This document shows positions 7,604-11,671 of a DNA stretch of 11,671 nucleotides, piece by piece. A program made the translations under genes and the position numbers. The stretch covers positions 1 through 11,671 of the forward strand of contig JBHWOX010000004.1 in assembly GCA_043424615.1 (NCBI GenBank), in the 5' to 3' direction. Source of the stretch: JAUNQW01 sp043424615 (GTDB taxonomy: Bacteria; Bacillota; Bacilli; Lactobacillales; Carnobacteriaceae_A). Numbering within the stretch: position 1 is the first letter of the stretch; the number at the start of each line of letters is the position of its first letter. The notes beneath the pieces were generated by a model. That model saw nothing but the letters and a program-made list of their open reading frames with translations. It was not told where the DNA came from and did not search any database.

Positions 7604-7631
7604 CATCAGACCATAAGGAGGAGGAAAAATA

Positions 7632-7931
7632 ATGAGACAATATGAAATCTTATATATCATTAGCCCAAATCTTGACGAATCAAGCCGTAACGAACTCGTT
7701 GAACGCTTTGATAAAGTATTGACAGATCATGGTGCTGAGATTGAAGAATCAAAACAATGGAAAAAAGACCGTTTCGCTTATGAAATTGAAAAACAACGCG
7801 AAGGGACTTACCAGCTTATCTACTTCTCAGTAGATGAAGATTCTGAAGCTGTCGAAGAATTCGAACGCTTAGCTCGCATCAACAACGGAATTTTACGTCA
7901 TATTATTGTTCGTCGTGAAGATAAAGAATAA
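7632..7931 (+). CDS. rpsF: 30S ribosomal protein S6
   Basis: S6 binds the central domain of 16S rRNA as a heterodimer with S18 in the platform of the small subunit. The 99-residue product has the normal length and fold. It starts MRQYEILYIISP, has the conserved WKKDRFAYEIEKQREGTY stretch (residues 43-60), and ends with the RNA-contacting strand GILRHIIVRRE. The ATG at 7632 is preceded by the strong AAGGAGGAGG. It is the first gene of the rpsF-ssb-rpsR operon, and its partner S18 is two genes downstream. Its stop codon TAA overlaps the first base of a parS-like palindrome. No anomaly was seen. Confidence 0.98.
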   Translation: MRQYEILYIISPNLDESSRNELVERFDKVLTDHGAEIEESKQWKKDRFAYEIEKQREGTYQLIYFSVDEDSEAVEEFERLARINNGILRHIIVRREDKE

Positions 7932-7947
7932 TGTTTCATGTGAAACA
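7932..7947. other. Second parS-like site, one base off consensus
   Basis: TGTTTCATGTGAAACA differs from the parS consensus by a single central C-to-T change (CACGTG to CATGTG). Outside the two central bases the symmetry is complete over 18 bases (7931-7948). It fills the gap between the rpsF stop and the ssb ribosome binding site (AAAGGAG, 7955-7961) and lies 449 bases from the perfect site, centre to centre. It probably binds ParB, perhaps more weakly. As RNA it could also form a short stem in front of ssb. Confidence 0.75.
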
Positions 7948-7967
7948 TATTCTGAAAGGAGCACATC

Positions 7968-8495
7968 ATGATTAATAATGTGGTATTAGTTGGACGTTTA
8001 ACAAAAGATGTGGATTTAAGATATACTGGATCAGGGACTGCTGTTGCTAACTTTACCATTGCAGCTGACCGCCCTTTCACTAATAGTCAAGGTGAACGTG
8101 AAACTGACTTCATTAACTGTGTTATTTGGAGAAAGTCAGCAGAAACATTGGCTAATTTCACGCGTAAAGGCTCTTTGATTGGTATTACAGGACGTATTCA
8201 AACACGTAATTATGAAAATAATCAAGGTCAACGTGTGTATGTGACCGAAGTGCTGGCTGATAGTTTCCAATTTTTGGAACCAAAATCAGTGACCGAACAA
8301 CGCATTCAGAATTCTAATTCGAATCCTGGTCAAAATGATTCCTATCAAAATCAATCCTATCAAAACCAATCCCAACCATCTAACACCGCGTCAAATCAAG
8401 CTCCTAACTATGATAGTTTTTCAGGTTTCAATGATGATCCCTTTGAGCAATCAAGTGACCAAGTTGAAATTTCAGACGACGATTTACCATTTTAA
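7968..8495 (+). CDS. ssb: Single-stranded DNA-binding protein
   Basis: SSB coats single-stranded DNA at forks and recruits repair and replication enzymes by its acidic tip. The 175-residue product has an N-terminal OB fold (residues 1-105), beginning MINNVVLVGRLTKD, with the stacking W54 in CVIWRKSAETLANF. A flexible Gln/Asn/Ser/Pro linker (about 107-155) follows, then the conserved tip DDDLPF at the very C terminus. The linker contains a tandem SYQNQ pair (125-134) encoded by a 15-base repeat. AAAGGAG lies 6 bases before the ATG at 7968. Placement between the S6 and S18 genes is the standard arrangement. The full tip marks it as the housekeeping SSB rather than a competence paralogue. Confidence 0.97.
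   Translation: MINNVVLVGRLTKDVDLRYTGSGTAVANFTIAADRPFTNSQGERETDFINCVIWRKSAETLANFTRKGSLIGITGRIQTRNYENNQGQRVYVTEVLADSFQFLEPKSVTEQRIQNSNSNPGQNDSYQNQSYQNQSQPSNTASNQAPNYDSFSGFNDDPFEQSSDQVEISDDDLPF
8340..8369 (+). repeat. 15-base tandem repeat in the ssb linker
   Basis: Two adjacent 15-base units, 8340-8354 and 8355-8369, differ at one position (T or C at the twelfth base). They encode SYQNQ twice. The unit is a multiple of three, so copy-number change would lengthen or shorten the disordered linker without a frameshift. Confidence 0.85.
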
Positions 8496-8522
8496 TCTGA
8501 TTATAAAAGGAGGCTAATAGAT

Positions 8523-8750
8523 ATGGCTCGTGGAGGAAGAAGAAGACGTAAAGTTGACTTCATAGCAGCAAATCATATCGACTATGTTGATTATAAAGAT
8601 ATTGATTTATTAACTCGTTTCGTTTCAGACCGAGGAAAAATTTTACCTCGCCGTGTAACTGGAACATCTGCTAAGAATCAACGTAAAGTCACTCAAGCAA
8701 TCAAACGCGCACGTTTCATGGGATTACTCCCATACGTGGCTGAAGACTAA
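8523..8750 (+). CDS. rpsR: 30S ribosomal protein S18
   Basis: S18 pairs with S6 on the 30S platform. The 75-residue product has the basic N terminus MARGGRRRRK, the conserved DYKDIDLLTRF (residues 23-33), and the hallmark GKILPRRVTGTSAKNQRKV (38-56), ending LLPYVAED. The family often has a cysteine after the basic start (KVCYF in Bacillus); here the position is Asp12 (KVDFI), so the protein has no cysteine and should not need metal there. The ATG at 8523 follows AAAAGGAGG (8505-8513). It is the last gene of the operon, directly before a terminator. Confidence 0.98.
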   Translation: MARGGRRRRKVDFIAANHIDYVDYKDIDLLTRFVSDRGKILPRRVTGTSAKNQRKVTQAIKRARFMGLLPYVAED

Positions 8751-8758
8751 ATTAAGAC

Positions 8759-8794
8759 GCCCCAGCTATTCGACAAGAATAGTTGGGGCTTTTT
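8759..8794 (+). terminator. Rho-independent terminator of the rpsF-ssb-rpsR operon
   Basis: A 13-bp stem pairs 8759-8771 with 8777-8789 (one G-U pair) around the loop GACAA and is followed by T5. It begins 8 bases after the rpsR stop. The following stretch up to gdpP (8795-8879) is AT-rich. TACAAT hexamers at 8854 and 8859 could be a -10, but no matching -35 was found. Confidence 0.95.
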
Positions 8795-8879
8795 ATATGA
8801 CCTGCCCTATCTTAAGTAGAATATATATTAAATAAATGTTAAAATTAGGCTATTACAATACAATAAATAAGGAGTTCTT

Positions 8880-10880
8880 ATGAAAGTGAAAGAAGATCAA
8901 TCCTCTTCACAACAAACAAGCCAACAAATTCGTTTGTTAGCTACGACTTTTATTATCCTTCAACTTATTTTAGTCGTTGCAGGTTTTTTTGTTGACCTTC
9001 TTTTAGGTTTTTTACTCGTCATTTTGGCGGTTGCTTCCTATGTCATTATGATTCAACTTAAAAATAAATTTGATATTCAGATTAATGACTATGTCCAACA
9101 CTTGTCTAGCCGAGTGAAAGAAGGAGAAGACGAAGCTTTAATCAAGATGCCAATCGGGATTATTTTATATTCCGATGAGGATGAAGATGAAATTGAATGG
9201 CTGAATCCTTATATGATGGCTCTTATCGAAGAAAATAATCTGATTGGGTCTAAAATGTCTGATCAGGTCCCTGAATTAGCCGAACAGCTGGAAAAAAATA
9301 AAGATCAAAAAGAATTTAATGTCTACTATAACGATTGTATTTTTAGAGTCCTCAGAGAAAGCGATAATAATATCCTTTACTTGATGGATGATACCAAACA
9401 CTATCAGATCGAAGCTCAATTTAAAGATAATCGCCCTGTGATTGGTTTTCTGTTGTTTGACAACTATGATGAGCTGACCCGTAAAATGGATGACCGGGAA
9501 ATCTTACGCTTTGATACCATGATGACCACCTATTTTTCAAATTGGTTCAAGCAGCGTAATATTTACTATAAAAAAATTGAAAACGATCGCTATCTACTCT
9601 TTACTAACCATCAAGAATTGAGTGAACTAATTGATGATAAGTTCTCAATCATCGATAATATTCGTGAACGAACCTCCAAACGAGGAGTGCCCCTGACGAT
9701 TAGTTTAGGCTTATCATATAGCGATTATGGCCTCTTTGAAGATATGGCTGAAGAAGCAGACAACAACATTGACCTGGCTTTGGCTCGGGGAGGAGACCAA
9801 GCCATTGTCAATAAAGTAGGAGAAGATCCAAGTTACTATGGAGGTAAAAGTGACCCCATGGTGAAAAGAACGCGCGTTCGGTCTCGTATGGTTACTCAAG
9901 CCTTGGAAGGTTTATTTGAAAGCTCAGATTCCATTTTTGTGATGGGTCACAAAGGACCTGATTTGGATGCGATAGGATCTGCTTTAGGGGTTCGGCGGAT
10001 TGCGGAACTTAACTATGCTGAAGCTTATGTTGTCATTGATGAGTCTGATTTGAATAAAGACGTGCGCTTACTGATGGATGAAGTCATGAAAAATGAGCAA
10101 ATTGCGCCTTATATCATTTCTCCACGTGAAGCCCGTCGAAAGTGCAATGAAAATTCCCTGGTGGTCATGGTGGACCACCATCGAGCGTCCTTATCGATTG
10201 CGCCTGAATTAGTTGAAAAATCCAAACGAGTGGTTGTCATTGACCACCACCGCCGTGGAAATGAATTTCCCAATGATCCCATTTTGGTTTATATTGAACC
10301 TTATGCCTCTTCAGCCTCAGAATTAGTGACGGAAATGTTTGAATATGTGACTGGAGAAGGCCCACCTATCAATGCTCTTGAGGCGACAGCCCTATTGGGA
10401 GGGATTGTCGTTGACTCTAATAATTTCTCTTTAAGAACCGGTTCGCGAACCTTTAACGCTGCTTCCTATTTACAATCTGTCGGGGCTGATAATAGCAAGA
10501 TTAGAGATTTATTGGCCGAAGATCCTGAAGTTTATTTGGGGCGGTCACGGCTGATTGCTACTATGGAAAAGGTGGCAGAAGGAGTTTATATCGCTAAAGG
10601 TGGAGAAGATGAGGTCATTAATCCGGTGGTTGCCGCTCAAACTGCTGATACCATGTTATCTTTTTCAGATGTTCAAGCTTCTTTTGTTATTAGTAAACGC
10701 CCTGATGGTCGAGTGGGAATATCTGCTCGCTCTGCCGGCTACCTCAATGTCCAATTAGTCATGGAGCAAATGGGGGGAGGGGGCCACTTATCAAATGCGG
10801 CCACACAAATTGAAGATGCTAGCATTGAAGAAGTGGAAGAAGAATTAATTGAAGTGATTCATGAAAGCTTAGAAGAATAA
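8880..10880 (+). CDS. gdpP: Cyclic-di-AMP phosphodiesterase GdpP (DHH family, membrane)
   Basis: GdpP hydrolyses c-di-AMP to pApA and thereby affects potassium and osmotic balance, wall stress and beta-lactam tolerance (known for the family). The 666-residue product has two membrane helices near residues 18-38 and 40-60, a PAS-like domain (about 85-175) and a degenerate GGDEF domain (about 185-315). The DHH-DHHA1 catalytic part runs from about 350 to the end. In the GGDEF domain the signature is replaced by IENDR (233-237), as expected for a non-cyclase. Catalytic motifs are intact: GHKGPDLDAIG (H357, D361, D363), VDHHR (D432), IDHHRR (455-460), VVDSNNF (D512), and the DHHA1 motif GGGGH (632-636). 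AAGGAG (8869-8874) lies 5 bases before the ATG. rplI follows after 20 bases, as in many Firmicutes. The catalytic domain faces the cytoplasm (inference from topology). Confidence 0.97.
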   Translation: MKVKEDQSSSQQTSQQIRLLATTFIILQLILVVAGFFVDLLLGFLLVILAVASYVIMIQLKNKFDIQINDYVQHLSSRVKEGEDEALIKMPIGIILYSDEDEDEIEWLNPYMMALIEENNLIGSKMSDQVPELAEQLEKNKDQKEFNVYYNDCIFRVLRESDNNILYLMDDTKHYQIEAQFKDNRPVIGFLLFDNYDELTRKMDDREILRFDTMMTTYFSNWFKQRNIYYKKIENDRYLLFTNHQELSELIDDKFSIIDNIRERTSKRGVPLTISLGLSYSDYGLFEDMAEEADNNIDLALARGGDQAIVNKVGEDPSYYGGKSDPMVKRTRVRSRMVTQALEGLFESSDSIFVMGHKGPDLDAIGSALGVRRIAELNYAEAYVVIDESDLNKDVRLLMDEVMKNEQIAPYIISPREARRKCNENSLVVMVDHHRASLSIAPELVEKSKRVVVIDHHRRGNEFPNDPILVYIEPYASSASELVTEMFEYVTGEGPPINALEATALLGGIVVDSNNFSLRTGSRTFNAASYLQSVGADNSKIRDLLAEDPEVYLGRSRLIATMEKVAEGVYIAKGGEDEVINPVVAAQTADTMLSFSDVQASFVISKRPDGRVGISARSAGYLNVQLVMEQMGGGGHLSNAATQIEDASIEEVEEELIEVIHESLEE

Positions 10881-10900
10881 AATTTTGGAGGGATAGGAAG

Positions 10901-11350
10901 ATGGAAGTTATTTTATTAGAAGATGTTAAAAAACATGGAAAAAAAGGTGAAATTGTAGATGTAGCCACAGGTTATGCTAACAATTATCTCATCAAGCAAG
11001 GCAAGGCAGTGGCTGCGACTGCCGGCAATAAAAAACAACTATCTAAACAAAAAGAAGCTGTGAAGCGTGAAGAAGCGGAAGAAAAAGCTGAAGCTGAACG
11101 CGTGAAAGAAATCCTAGATGGCGCAACGATTGAAATTAAAGAAAAAGCATCAGATGAAGGTCGCTTATTCGGATCCATCACCACCAAACAAATTGCTGAG
11201 CATATTGAAGAACAGTTGGATGTAAAAGTTGACCGCCGTAAAATGGATATGAAAGTGGATATGCGTTCAGTAGGCGCTCAGAATATCAGCATTAAATTAC
11301 ATCCTGAAGTGACAGCTAAATTTACCGTTAATGTGACCGCTGCGGAATAA
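10901..11350 (+). CDS. rplI: 50S ribosomal protein L9
   Basis: L9 binds 23S rRNA domain V near the L1 stalk and extends from the large subunit, helping to maintain reading frame. The 149-residue product has the classic layout: an N-terminal domain (1-50) with MEVILLEDVKKHGKKG and the RNA-binding GYANNYLIKQGKA (24-36), a long charged helix (about 41-75) rich in Glu and Lys, and a C-terminal domain (80-149) containing EGRLFGSITTKQIAE. GGAGGG (10887-10892) lies 8 bases before the ATG. Only 20 bases separate it from gdpP, with no promoter or terminator visible between, so the two are probably co-transcribed. A terminator follows. Confidence 0.98.
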   Translation: MEVILLEDVKKHGKKGEIVDVATGYANNYLIKQGKAVAATAGNKKQLSKQKEAVKREEAEEKAEAERVKEILDGATIEIKEKASDEGRLFGSITTKQIAEHIEEQLDVKVDRRKMDMKVDMRSVGAQNISIKLHPEVTAKFTVNVTAAE

Positions 11351-11370
11351 ATTCACAGTTATGATTTTTG

Positions 11371-11402
11371 AATCACTGCTTCTCATGGGAGCAGTGATTT
11401 TT
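11371..11402 (+). terminator. Rho-independent terminator after rplI
   Basis: A 12-bp stem pairs 11371-11382 with 11388-11399 (one G-U pair) around a 5-base loop. It runs into T5 (11398-11402), then ATCTTT. It separates gdpP-rplI from dnaB. Confidence 0.92.
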
Positions 11403-11422
11403 ATCTTTCATCCGACAATCTA

Positions 11423-11431
11423 TGCTAAAAT
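11423..11431 (+). promoter_or_regulatory. Probable extended -10 promoter of dnaB
   Basis: TGCTAAAAT combines a TGn element (11423-11425) with the -10 hexamer TAAAAT (11426-11431), one base off consensus. No good -35 lies 16-18 bases upstream, where the sequence is occupied by the rplI terminator tail. The predicted start near 11438 gives a leader of about 30 bases. It resembles the rpsF promoter core, TGCTATAAT. Confidence 0.55.
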
Positions 11432-11467
11432 ATAGGAGCAAACTGATCCTAGAAAGGAAGGTTAATC

Positions 11468-11671
11468 GTGCCAAATAATGACTTCCAAAGCCAATTACCT
11501 CCCCAAAATATCGAAGCCGAACAGGCCGTATTAGGGGCCATCTTTCGACATGCACCAGCCTTAATTGAGGCTAGTGAAATCCTACAGGCCCATGACTTTT
11601 ACCGCCGTAGTCATCGTTTAATTTTTCAAAGCATGCTGGACTTAAATGACCGGGGTGAAAATATTGATCCT
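11468..11671 (+). CDS. dnaB: Replicative DNA helicase DnaB, N-terminal part (cut by window end)
   Basis: This open frame has no stop before the window end and gives 68 codons. DnaB (DnaC in Bacillus naming) is the ring-shaped hexameric helicase that unwinds DNA at the fork. The translated start contains LPPQNIEAEQAVLGAI, the hallmark of the DnaB N-terminal domain, followed by ASEILQAHDFYRRSHRLIF and MLDLNDRG, all typical. The ATPase domain lies outside the window. I read the start as GTG at 11468: AAAGGAAGG (11453-11461) precedes it by 6 bases, and the nearby ATG at 11478 is in another frame. Presence after rplI is the known Firmicutes order. Confidence 0.95.
   Translation, partial: MPNNDFQSQLPPQNIEAEQAVLGAIFRHAPALIEASEILQAHDFYRRSHRLIFQSMLDLNDRGENIDP

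Larger units (their letters stand above)
7317..7631. other. 315-base gyrA-rpsF intergenic region
   Basis: This gap has no credible gene. From left to right it holds an unexplained stretch (7317-7393, including the 8-bp palindrome GTCATGAC at 7371-7378), the gyrA terminator, and an AT-rich stretch (7422-7482). The latter contains an imperfect 16-bp palindrome at 7444-7459 and a short hairpin at 7463-7482 with one bulged C. A perfect parS site, the rpsF promoter and a folded rpsF leader follow. The key elements are listed separately. Confidence 0.8.

Overview
The window is an ordinary, well-conserved piece of a low-GC Gram-positive (Firmicutes) chromosome next to the replication origin. The gene order dnaN, yaaA, recF, gyrB, gyrA, rpsF, ssb, rpsR, gdpP, rplI, dnaB, all on the + strand, is the arrangement known from Lactobacillales. 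The protein sequences fit that order (inference: an Aerococcus/Carnobacterium-like lactic acid bacterium; the genus is not proven from the window). No mobile element, CRISPR array, tRNA, rRNA or horizontally acquired gene was seen.

Layout. Bases 1-87 are the end of the dnaA-dnaN gap, followed by dnaN (sliding clamp) and a strong intrinsic terminator. A gap of about 250 bases carries 10-bp-phased A/T tracts and a near-consensus promoter (TTGAAT-17-TATAAT). This promoter starts a tight operon, yaaA-recF-gyrB-gyrA, with an ATGA overlap at yaaA/recF and gaps of 4-18 bases afterwards, ended by a hairpin terminator at 7394. The 315-base gap before rpsF holds a perfect parS palindrome, an extended -10 promoter and a structured 5' leader. 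The rpsF-ssb-rpsR operon (S6, single-strand binding protein, S18) follows and ends at a 13-bp stem terminator. A second, one-base-off parS copy sits in the rpsF-ssb gap. Next come gdpP (membrane c-di-AMP phosphodiesterase) and rplI (L9), only 20 bases apart, then a terminator, a probable extended -10 promoter, and the first 68 codons of the replicative helicase dnaB, cut by the window end.

How the parts fit. Clamp, RecF, gyrase, SSB and DnaB all serve replication or its repair. S6 and S18 are binding partners in the 30S platform, and their co-transcription with ssb is a classic bacterial arrangement. GdpP sets the level of c-di-AMP, a second messenger linked to osmotic and wall homeostasis and beta-lactam tolerance. 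The parS sites mean that the segregation protein ParB/Spo0J, and through it SMC, probably loads here. The chromosome-segregation centromere would thus be embedded in the promoter region and the first intercistronic gap of a ribosomal-protein operon.

I did not find an undescribed multi-gene system. The observations most worth a second look are the two parS sites around rpsF, the rpsF leader RNA structure, the phased A/T tracts upstream of yaaA, and the corrected gyrA and dnaN starts.
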